From the NCBI GenBank assembly GCA_903813345.2, contig CAIIXF020000008.1:22738822-22802821 (forward strand): a stretch of 64,000 bases of DNA, written 5' to 3'. The notes beneath the pieces were generated by a model. It ran no database searches. It had not been told where the DNA came from and saw only the letters and a list, made by a program, of their open reading frames with translations. The translations under genes were made by a program, and so were the position numbers. The stretch comes from Owenia fusiformis. Taxonomy: Eukaryota > Annelida > Polychaeta > Sabellida > Oweniidae. This document shows positions 38,093 through 47,141 of the stretch, piece after piece; the stretch's first letter is position 1; the number at the start of each line of letters is the position of its first letter.

Positions 38093-39476
38093 TATCAGTT
38101 GTATAACTTATAGGTAAATACCTCAAGTATTGATAATTGTTTAGTTTGTATTTTCTAGAAATTTCAGTATCAGTGTCAGTATCCGTTGTCCCGTTTGATA
38201 TTTTCATAGGTAAAATTAAAGGCTTTATTTCGAAGGCAGTACGTATCTAATTATACGATGGGTAGAAAGACACTTTGATTGTTGTACCAATACCAAAGGA
38301 ATTTAACATTTCAGGTTACCCTTTTCAATTATTTGATTACGTTTCTTTAAAATAATGTTTCGTCCGTGCTTACAACCATCATCCAGGCCTCAAGGAAAAA
38401 GAACACAAACCAGCCATTGAATGAGCAACAGTAAAGTTGTCGTCTCTTGTAATTTTGGCAGTGTAAAAATGTACAGCAAAGCTGTGACCTCTAGTCATTT
38501 TACTAATGCTAATGTAGAGATAATGTTCCAAATTTGTTCCAAAGCTTTGAAAACCATGGTGAAATTTCCTGTTAACACGCCTAACCATCGACAACGTACA
38601 GTGACAAAATATACGGGTGTACACTTTAGCTGCTTGAATAAAAAAAATAGGTGATGTATGTTTTATTTGTAAAGATTTATCTAGGAAATATGATGAATTA
38701 TTTCATGTTTAATTCCATGTGCGTGCTCTTGGCAAGACTTTAAACTTTTTAATTACGTTCATAGATTCTCAAACAGAGCACGAGTTTTTTCTAGGTAATT
38801 CCACCCATGTTCATGTGAACATTTTCCAACCGGTCAATTATGTGGGTGGAATTAGATCTGGTGGAATTGCCTGGAAAAAAATTCGAGGACTGCTCCAGAA
38901 TCACAATTTTTGCTTCAAGCATGACAACGTATAGCTAAAGTGAACTACCGTATATTCTGTTACTGTACGTTGTAGATGGCTAGGCGTGGTTAAGAACCTC
39001 TATTCTAACCAATAGGGATTGATTTTAAATATGCTCAGTAACATTTTACATTGGTTGAGGCTTAAAGAATCAACTAATATCCTTCAGAGAAAATGAGGAT
39101 TCTGGCAAGGGTGCTATTGACTAACATGGGGATGGATATATGCACCATTGACTTAACATGGAGATATCATATCCCCAAGTTATCATCATGGAGAGGGGAT
39201 ATCATGATATCCTTATCCCGGGATCCTAATATATCAGAAGAAGAAAATGCCTGGATGATTGAGTTTCAACCAGTAAAATGATGTTACTGGTATTAAACTG
39301 GTTGGAATAGGAGTTCTTAAACAGGAGATTTTAGGCTAACCGAGCCCTTTCTGAAGAATTTTGTTGCCTCTAATATGTTCCATAGAATCATTCAAGAGGC
39401 CCCAAGTCAATATTGGCTTGTGAGGCAGAACCATATGATACACAACTTCGTGTCTTTTTAAATAGAAGACACTCAC
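38093..39476. other. intergenic, no gene recognised
   Basis: Open frames on both strands at 38379-38654 overlap each other and show no family resemblance. GGTAATTCCACCCA and GTGGAATTGCCTGG near 38795 and 38861 form a short inverted pair. Confidence 0.4.
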
Positions 39477-39719
39477 ATTCTTAATTTCCTAACGCCAGCT
39501 CTTCCATATTTCTCATACAACCCCGGGATATAATATGCCAAAGGACTATCTAGAATTTTATCAGATTTACCTATATAGAGTGACTTCTTCATTTCAGTGA
39601 TACTATAACAATGACTCACTCGAACGCTCAGATCAATATAGGTCTCGTCAGCACCTTCAAATGAACATATGAGCAAGACATCGTCCATACACCAGTACCG
39701 TGTGTTGTCAAATTGAAGC
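39477..39719 (-). CDS. candidate orphan internal exon, 80 residues
   Basis: On the minus strand an acceptor TTTTGACAG precedes 243 open bases that end at a strong donor AT|GTGAGTGT. Both ends are in the same phase (two bases over). The translation has FDNTRYWCMDDVLL, ETYIDLSVRVSHCYSITEMK and LAYYIPGLYEKYG; I do not recognise the family. A separate MAEIAASQ|GTAAGT first-exon-like segment lies upstream at about 40061-40038, but its phase does not fit directly. Flanking exons were not found, so this may be an isolated relic. Confidence 0.35.
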
Positions 39720-40606
39720 CTGTCAAAATGTATAGGTAAATTAGGGCGCTCTTGCTTTGTACATGCCAGACTATACCATAGGTGTGGTGACCCTTAACAA
39801 TTTACTATCATGATTATGATACTTGACGCCGGGTGACGACCCCGACTGATAATTTTATTGCTCATAAAAACGTTGTCCTAGACGTAGGGCTATATCCATG
39901 CAGCTGAATATGAGTGTAATTTTAACAACACCAGCCGAAGGCGAATACTTTCGAAGGCTAACCAAATGCTAACTAATACTGTAATACGTTTATATACATC
40001 GACTGATAGTCATGCCAGTAACTTACTTGGGAAGCTGCTATTTCTGCCATGGCTCGCTCTATGTTCATGTCTACCAGGTCTACCCATATTTCCACCCTTC
40101 GAATGGTCCCCACCTACAACCGCGTACACGTTCACCTCGCCACCTCGATACCTTTGTCCAATTCACGTTTTCTGGAATAAGGTTTCTCGGGTTACTATAT
40201 AAATTCCCCAAGCTCACTGTTCACTACTTCTTGCTTATCGTGTCTCCATTGTCAATGTGATACTGGTGAGCACTGTGCAGATTTCATGAATCAATAAGGC
40301 CAATAAGGCACGGTGACCTAAAAATGAGAAACTAATTAGACGGATATCTATTATATTTGATCTGAATGAAGGCAACCGTTCGTGTTGTTTCCGAATGAAT
40401 CTGTTAATCAAATATGCATATTATTACCCGCAGCCCACATATTGACCACATTTAGCTGAAATAGGATATACATTAACATAATTAAATCGGTAACTCCCGA
40501 GGAGAGCAATATATCAAATACAGGGTGTTCAACTGGGACTATTTAGTCCTATTCGAAAGCTGAAAATGATTGGTCATGGTTGTCTGTCAATCATTTAACT
40601 TAACTA
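39720..40606. other. intergenic with a possible first exon
   Basis: The minus-strand ATG near 40061 with eight codons and a GTAAGT donor is the only gene-like signal. Near 40523 there is an orphan CAGGGTGTTCAACTGGGAC mariner-type end next to TA. Confidence 0.35.
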
Positions 40607-41109
40607 CAGGGTGGTCCAAAAAATGGGACTCTCGTATTTCAAAAATAAATATTGATTTTCTTGATGAAAACATGTCATATTATATACCAATGAATAGGGA
40701 ATTCACTTATCTATAATTTGGTATATCATAAGTTCAAATTTATTATAATGTCTGTCAACCAGCGTCCATTATATAAATTACGTCATTTTAGTTTCAAAAC
40801 GGGTTTTCCAAAATCTGAAAAAAAAGTTTTTTGTCAACTTTATTTACCCAAACAGACGTTCAATATGTCCACCATTTGATCAATTATCAGTAGCCCTAAA
40901 TTTTGGCCTAAACTGGTCAAAAGCATCATTGCTATTCTGTTTAGACAATGAATTCGATCCACTTCTCAACAAGTCTATCTTTAATAAGAGACTGAGTAGA
41001 TGTAAGGGGTTCATGGTAAACCAATTCTGTAGGTTCTCCCAATACGTGGTAGTTGCAGACGTTGACATCGCATTATCCAATTATGTTGTTTTTAGACCAT
41101 CCTGATATG

Positions 41110-41697
41110 AGCTCATTCTTGAATCATTACATTTTCCAACAAGTTGGGGCTCCAAGCAATAGATCTCACTGGCGGATTAGGGGGGGGGGGGGGGGGGGGG
41201 GCTGGAGGCCCGGGTCAAAAAAGGCCTTAAGGCCCCAAAAAGTAGACCTTTTTGGTCATAACTACTGGGCCTTTTAAGGCTTTTTTTTTTAATTTCAGTC
41301 CAAATTTTGAAGAAAATGGGCCTCAAAATTTCAAAATTTGGGCCCACTTTTGGGTTTTAGGGAAGTTTCCCGGAAGTTTTTTTCTCTGACCTGAAATTTG
41401 CCCCCCCCCCCCTTGTTGGTTCCCAGATCCGCCCCTGGATCTCACAAGAGTGTCAAATGTTTAAAGGAAAATGTGCCTCGATTCATCCCCTAATTGCTGC
41501 CTCCCCCAGACCAGATCACACCATCACCCAATGTTTGCGACTACCACATATGGGGAGAACTTACAGATCTCGTGTACCATGAATCCCTTACATCTATTCA
41601 TTCTCTTGAGGACAGAATTGAATTAATGAGAAGTGAAATTCATTGTCTTTTAAACAGCATATCAATGATGCTATTGGCCAGCTTAGACCAAAATTGA
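41110..41697 (+). pseudogene. mariner/IS630-type transposase remnant, split by a MITE
   Basis: FQQVGAPSNRSH before the MITE resembles the FQQDGAPSH region of mariner-type transposases, but the catalytic Asp is Val. After the MITE, ENVPRFIP (in one frame) and CDYHIWGELTDLVY (in another) match the D-F-x-x-W-G-x-L-K-x-x-V-Y landmark, where the D-F segment normally carries the third acidic residue. The frame changes between blocks. It is inactive. Confidence 0.7.
41170..41437. mobile_element. 268-bp hAT-type MITE with 8-bp duplication
   Basis: GATCTCAC occurs at 41162-41169 and again at 41438-41445. The right end reads CAGGGGCGGATCTGGG in reverse complement; the left reads TGGCGGATTAGGGGG. The inside has long G and C runs and GGCC-rich AAAAGGCC words. 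Related sequence lies near 42603-42655 and 44955-45150. Confidence 0.8.
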
Positions 41698-42001
41698 GGG
41701 GTACAATTGCTCAAAATGATGGACATATTGAACGTCTGTTTATATAAATAGAGTTGACAGTAAAACTTGTTTTTGCAAGTTTTGGAAAACCCGTTTTGAA
41801 ATGAAAATGACGTCATTTATATTATGGACGCTGGTTGACAGACATTATAATAAATTTGAACTTATGATATACCAAATAAAAGATCAGTAAATTCCCTATC
41901 CACGGCACTGGTATATAATATGACATGTTTTCATCAAGAAAATCAAAATCTATTTTTGAAATACGAGTGTCCCATTTTTTGGACCACCATGTATATATAT
42001 A

Positions 42002-42226
42002 CAGGGTGGTCCAAAATATGAGACACTCGTATTTCAAAAATAAATATTGATCTTTTGGTGAAAACGTATTAAATACCAGTGGATAGGGAATTTCCTTATC
42101 TTTAAAAGTTCAAATTTCTTCTAATGTCTGTCACCCAGTGCCCATAATATAAATGACATCATTTTTGTTTCAAAACGAGGTTTCCAAAACTTGCAAAAAC
42201 CAAGTTTTTTGTCAACTTTATTTACA
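42002..42226 (+). mobile_element. second mariner copy, left part
   Basis: CAGGGTGGTCCAAAATATGA next to TA begins a copy of the left end of the element at 40607, continuing to GTCAACTTTATTTAC. It is then broken by a LINE fragment and resumes at 42567 (CAGTCGTCCAATATCTCCAC, TTTGATCAATTATCA). Confidence 0.8.
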
Positions 42227-42566
42227 TACCTTTAGCCTTTAGCGCAGCGAGTGATAAGACAATGGAATGCACTCCCTGAATTCGTAATTAGGGCTGACAA
42301 TGTCAACACTTTCAAAAACAGGCTAGATAAACACTTGATGGATCACCCAATGAAATTAGACCACAACATTGATTATTGCTATGTACATAGTTGGGGAAGC
42401 CTAATTTGTTCTTTTTCTGCCAGACTGCTTAGTCATTTGTTAGTCTCGAATTTTAACTTTTAACTTTTTATGTAACCATCTAAGGACAATGAGGTCCTTG
42501 CAATGATCGATTAACAGGCAAACATGCCTATAAATCGTAATTTACTTATAAACTTAAACATAAACA
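42227..42566 (+). mobile_element. 5'-truncated non-LTR retrotransposon (LINE) tail
   Basis: The fragment holds the last codons of a reverse-transcriptase protein (entry 42248-42463), then a short 3' UTR ending in ATAAACTTAAACATAAAC. It sits exactly where the mariner copy is interrupted, as expected for a 5'-truncated LINE insertion. Confidence 0.75.
42248..42463 (+). pseudogene. LINE reverse-transcriptase C-terminus
   Basis: RVIRQWNALPEFVIRADNV and TFKNRLDKHLMDH match the conserved R-V-x-x-x-W-N-x-L-P ... F-K-x-x-L-D end of CR1/L2/Rex-like reverse-transcriptase proteins. Only about 70 codons remain; the polymerase and endonuclease domains are absent. Confidence 0.75.
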
Positions 42567-42602
42567 GTCGTCCAATATCTCCACCGGTTTGATCAATTAT
42601 CA

Positions 42603-42655
42603 CTGGCGGATCTTGGAGGGGGGAGGCAGAAAAAATGGGCCTAAGGCTTTTTATG
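42603..42655. repeat. fragment of the GGCGGATC hAT-type MITE
   Basis: CACTGGCGGATCTTGGAGGG is the same terminus as the MITE at 41170-41437. It follows AATTATCA directly, and the matching far end was not located with confidence. Confidence 0.5.
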
Positions 42656-43080
42656 TCCCCGCCACATAGTGGGGCCATATTGTCGGCCTAGGCGCGTCCG
42701 TCTGTCTGTCCGCCGTCTGTCCGTCGTCGGTCCGTCTGTCCGTACGTCCGGCAGTTTTCTCCAAAACCGCTACAGATATCACCTTCAAATTTTCAGGGAT
42801 AACTTATGAGTGCATACAGATGAGGATGAAAAAAAATCAACTCGATACCTACTTCCTGTCGGCCATTTTGAAGTCAAATGCTAAAATCCTTGTCTGCAAA
42901 CTTTAAGAAAAACGGCTTCACAGTTGCTTTTAAAACTTTAAAATCTCAGCTCACTTCATTCTAGATCTGATTAGGTTTTGGACCTATTAGCTCAGTCATG
43001 TCAGCCATTTTGAATGTTTTAAGAAAAGTTAGCGTACGATAATACTTTGTATCCTATTGAATGGTGTTTTTCAGTTTTCA
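42656..43080. repeat. GTCCCCGCCACATAGTGGGG repeat with CGTCCGTC tract
   Basis: A palindromic CCCCGCCACATAGTGGGG start is followed by a long CCGTCTGTCCG-type tract and ATTTTCAGGGATAAC. CGTC-rich microsatellite leaders like this, with CCATTTTGAA blocks, resemble the families at 5.5 and 6.7 kb. Confidence 0.6.
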
Positions 43081-43815
43081 TACTTTAACTATTTAGTAGC
43101 TTTATAAATAGCCTAATTTCAGGTGTACTTTGTTGTAAAAGCTTATGTTATTGTTAACAGTAGTTATAAGTGATAATTTTGTAAAAAGAAATCAGCAAAA
43201 GCTCATAATCATAATTTTATTGTCAGCCATTTTGGATTTTTCCGCTCTAAAATCTTGTCTGTAAAGTCTTGTCTACGCATTTTCAGGTGAACTGTTTAAT
43301 TGATCAATTTCAAATTTTCAGGGATGATTCTTAGTATGAAAATCTAGAACTGATTAGTTTTTGGGCATTCTGGGTAAATGTCAAGGCAGCCATTTTGGAT
43401 TTTCCGTCCTAAAATGTTGTCTGTAAAGTCTTGTCTACGCATTTTCAGGTGAACCGTTTGGTAGATCAATTTCAAATTTTCAGGGATGATTCTTAGTATG
43501 AAAATCTAGATCTGATTAGTTTTTGGGCATTTTGGGTGAATGTCAAGGCAGCCATTTTGGATTTTCTGTCCTAAAATCTTGTCTGTAAAGTCTTGTCTAC
43601 GCATTTCCAGGTGAACTGTTGGGTAGATCAAACAGACAAGATTTTAGAGCGGAAAAATCCAAAATGGCTGACAATAAAATTATGATTATGAGCTTTTGCT
43701 GATTTCTTTTTACAAAATTATCACTTATAACTACTGTTAACAATAACATAAGCTTTTACAACAAAGTACACCTGAAATTAGGCTATTTATAAAGCTACTA
43801 AATAGTTAAAGTATT
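43080..43815. repeat. inverted repeat with ~190-bp arms around a ~165-bp tandem array
   Basis: Arms 43080-43270 and 43630-43815 are near-perfect reverse complements (ATTTAGTAGCTTTATAAATA, CTTATGTTATTGTTAACAG). Between them are about three copies of the ~165-bp unit shared with 8.0-8.9 and 16.2-16.7 kb. Confidence 0.85.
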
Positions 43816-44084
43816 GCCCCGAACCCTCCATTTCCCATTGGATTACATGGGAATGACGATTTTCAAAAATTCATCAAATTTATCATCAATTTTTGACCTA
43901 TTGTAATTCAGGAAAAAAATTGAGAAAATTTGGAGGTATTGGAAATAAAGTCAAGTTACGTTTCCATCAATATTATAAGTTATTTCATCTCCGGTTAAGT
44001 AAATAAAAATTCACACGTAAAGAGGCTGTAACACGTAGTTCAATGGGGAAAAAAGGTTGCCAAACTTATGGAGGTGAGTGTATA
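43811..44084 (+). repeat. ~270-bp dispersed repeat (TTTGGAGGTATTGGAAATAAAG), copy 1
   Basis: Landmarks are ATTTCCCATTGGATTACATG, TCATCAAATTTATCATCAAT, GGAGGTATTGGAAATAAAG and GGTTGCCAAACTTATGGAGG. Other copies are at 45904-46170 (inverted), 53622-53880 (same strand) and 55630-55895 (inverted). Confidence 0.85.
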
Positions 44085-44954
44085 ACTGTTACTCAGACAC
44101 ACATTTTGACACGATTCTGTTGGAAATAAGCTTTGAACCGAGAGATATTTACGATAGATATGCACATTTTTGATTGTGCCATTGCTTTTCCATTGCACAA
44201 TCCAAGTATTGATAGAAGTAACATTAATAATGCAGATTGGTTTACCTTCAATACATGGCAGACACTACATATCGGTCTATTAAATACCAGTTTGTGCCTT
44301 AAATAGTTTTATATTTCCATCCACGGCCTGGAGCCTGGGTGTGTTTGTCTCTTACAGTATGTGTATGCTTGTGCATGGACTTCTAATCACTAGCAGAATT
44401 TAACATGATGCATTTGCAAACTCGACATTATAACTCATGCTGTAACATTTTGACTTCGCTGGAAAACAATAGGAATTATTTTTCTTGCCAATCAATCATG
44501 AATCACAATCAAAATTTCAGAATGATCAATCAGGCAATGGTCCAAATCAAGTTATAACATTATATGATATTCAGCAAGAAGTCCGGTAGAAATACAGAAT
44601 ATTTAAACATCAAAGCTGAAAGTTAAAACCTAATCTGTCAATTTTCTGTCTGCAAAACAGCGTTTACATTTGACACAATAACAGACTGAGCCTTTGAAAT
44701 CTAGGATTCCCTAGGAAAATATGACGTCATACTAATTAGCATAAGGATTTCCCTATTGGTCTGGGTCGAGCCTTGTTCGAAAACACAATCCATAAATACA
44801 TGCTAATTTCTAAGGAGATGGGAAGTGTATAACGTGTTTATCGATTTTGTTTAAAGATTTAATCAATTATCAAATTGTTTAAGTGGATAAAGTGGTCACA
44901 AGTGTAAGTGTTTTTAGGATGTTTATTCATTTATCAGCACGTATTATTATTAAA
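44085..44954. other. intergenic between repeats, nothing recognised
   Basis: No exon or transposase-like protein segment was seen. CTAAGGAGATGGG and TTTATTCATTTATCAGCA words recur elsewhere (the latter near 58163), hinting at further old repeats. Confidence 0.4.
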
Positions 44955-45150
44955 AATTTTGGGCCCCTAAAACCCAAAAGTGGGCCCAAATTTTGAAATT
45001 TTGAGGCCAATTTTCTTCTAATTTTGGCCTGAAATTAAAAAATAAGGCCAAGGCCCAGTTACGACCAAAAAGGCCCACTTTTTGGGGGCCTTGAGGCCAT
45101 TTTTGGCCCAAATTTTGTTTAGAGCCCAATTTTTTTTCTGGGCCCACCCA
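44955..45150. repeat. GGGCCC-rich repeat related to the hAT-type MITE
   Basis: CCCAAAAGTGGGCCCAAATT and AAAAAGGCCCA-like words match the interior of 41170-41437 in inverted orientation. Open frames across it are by-products. Confidence 0.6.
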
Positions 45151-45403
45151 AGGGTGTCACTCGACATTTTGGCAATTAAAAGTCCCTGCCTGCATTTAGT
45201 AGTCATATATTGTCATGTGCATAATTTTGAAACCATATCCTAATTATTTCACAAACCCTTTGTTGATTCTGCCATAGTTTCCAATTTGTAAACAGCATTT
45301 AGCCTTTTTAATTGGGAACTTTTTTGAAATTTCCAAAATGGCTGCCATGTGATTCCAGAATTAACATGAGTGTGACGTGACATCACAGTTGCTCGTTCCT
45401 AGG
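45151..45403. mobile_element. R1 short element, left part (rest at 54755-54983)
   Basis: GTGTCACTCGACATTTTGGC to GACATCACAGTTGCTCGTTCC is the reverse complement of about 56245-57620 (R2), less the MITE inserted in R2. R1 is split here by the 9.35-kb hAT-like insertion. It contains the empty site of the Harbinger-type MITE (45171-45190). Confidence 0.8.
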
Positions 45404-45903
45404 CAGTGGCGTAGCCAGGATTCGGTGACCAGGGGTTCTATTTTTATGTTATTCACAAATATCCCCCCCCCCCCTTTATTAGGGTTCCTCAAATTAAAAC
45501 ATTTTTGTGCAATTTGTACAATCCTAACTAACCCATTGGATTTATGTGTTAAAGCATCTTTGAATTCTTATTTGCATAATTTGTAAAGAAAAAACTATTT
45601 TGGGAGTGATAATATAAATCATTTTAATACCTTCATTAAAGTTAAGTAAACAATTGAGTTTCAAAAATGATTTTCAAAAATGACCTTGAAGCTTTGTAAC
45701 TTTAATGTTCACAAACCAAAATAGACAGGCACTTTAGCGCACTTTTCACAACGTTTACACGAGAGCTTTTCAAACTATCCTGGATAGTCGTATTACTGAT
45801 GCAGATGAAAACATCTGTTATTCAAATACTTGGAAGTGGGTCTCGGTTATGCTTTGTTTTAAAAAAGTTAAAAATATTTCCTTGGACGTCCCGGGAGATG
45901 GTA

Positions 45904-46170
45904 CACTCCCCTCCATAAGTTTGGCAACCTTAGCTCCACCATTGAACTACTTGTTAAAGCCTCTTTACGTTTGAATTTTTATTTACTTAACCGGTGATGA
46001 AATAACTTATAATATTAATGGAAACGTAGCTTGACTTAATTTACAATACCTCCAAATTTTCTCAATTTTTTTCCTCAATTACAATAGGTCGAAAATTGAT
46101 GATAAATTTGATGATTTTTTGAAAGTCGTCATTCACATGTAATCCAAAGGGAAGTGGAGGGTTCGGGGCA
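45904..46170 (-). repeat. ~270-bp dispersed repeat, copy 2
   Basis: Inverted relative to copy 1. It forms the inner part of the left arm of the hAT-like insertion. Similarity to copy 4 continues to about 46290, through GTACACTAAGTGTTTAG, which is the empty site of R2. Confidence 0.85.
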
Positions 46171-46828
46171 AATCAGAAATCAGGATATCTTTACAGTAAA
46201 AGATTCAGCAAAAAATATTTTTATATAGAAAATTGAATTGTCAAACTTTTTTGTACACTAAGTGTTTAGTTTATTTGATGAATACTAAAGTTATAGCGCT
46301 TCAAAGTCATTTTTGAAAATAATTTTTCGCCCCCTGTGTTATTTCAATGGGAGAGTTTTTTTGAAAAACAATTTTGACTTAAAGCCCTATAACTTTGTTG
46401 AACCTGAAGGAACATATGGGTCATTCTCCAATACTGACGTAAAATGACCCCCTGTACTTAAAATCCCATTTATGTAATTACATGAAGCTGTATGATATAT
46501 TTCTTGTTTCCAACATGTTGCACATATATTAAATATATAAATAAAATAAAATAAATATCATTGTAAATGTTTTTACTTGTTGTTGATTTCTTATAGTCCA
46601 TTTGTCCAACATTTTTTTTCATTAAAAAACTGACATTTTGTGAAGTGATTTTTTGCAAGTCCATGAAATTTATAACCTGTGTCAGAGAACGTCCCAAAAT
46701 GGATTATAAACAAATATACACATGTATCTGTAATAAAAATCGTGCTAAATGAGTGAAATCGTTGGTTATTGGCATCATTATAAAAAATAATTGACCAGCA
46801 CTTTTCCAAATGTGTGGTGTCCTTCCAT

Positions 46829-46842
46829 ATCACGACCAGACG
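46829..46842 (+). promoter_or_regulatory. subterminal motif ATCACGACCAGACG
   Basis: Related 14-mers occur at 47005-47018 (ATCACGACCGTGAC), 53145-53158 (inverted, ATCACGACCGGACG) and 53314-53327 (ATCACGACCGGACG). Location near both ends of the transposon suggests transposase-binding sites; this is inference. Confidence 0.45.
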
Positions 46843-47141
46843 AATTGTGCAAATATACTGCTAAAATGCGATTTTGCCCCCTATGTTGCACGATCGTTTG
46901 CCGAACGTCAATTTCCATTAGGCAGTTCTGAAATTTCTAGTATTCGTACTGCATACTTCGTCCTAGCCATGAAATTAGATTGCAAAAAAAATTCGTGTCC
47001 ACATATCACGACCGTGACTGACGAAAACTATTTTAAGCTTAAAATGCTTTCGTGCTCAATTTCAGTGTACACATACCTCGTTTTAAATGTATAATCTTCA
47101 CGTGATATGGAATTACGTAATCATTTATTGTTGAAGACAAT

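Larger units (their letters stand above)
40607..41991 (+). mobile_element. mariner-type element with ~350-bp inverted ends, interrupted by a hAT-type MITE
   Basis: CAGGGTGGTCCAAAAAATGG at the left is matched inverted at the right (CATGGTGGTCCAAAAAATGG), both next to TA. Inverted similarity reaches about 350 bp inward, covering CAGACGTTCAATATGTCC. It carries a broken transposase and is split by the MITE at 41170-41437. A second partial copy follows immediately. Confidence 0.85.

Noticed and set aside
38379-38654. Overlapping 77-81-codon frames on both strands
   Set aside because: Mutually exclusive, no known motif, no splice context.
46810-47094. 94-codon frame just before the transposase-like gene
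   Set aside because: No acceptor or donor links it to exon 1 at 47142, and it overlaps subterminal motifs; more likely the 5' region of the transposon.
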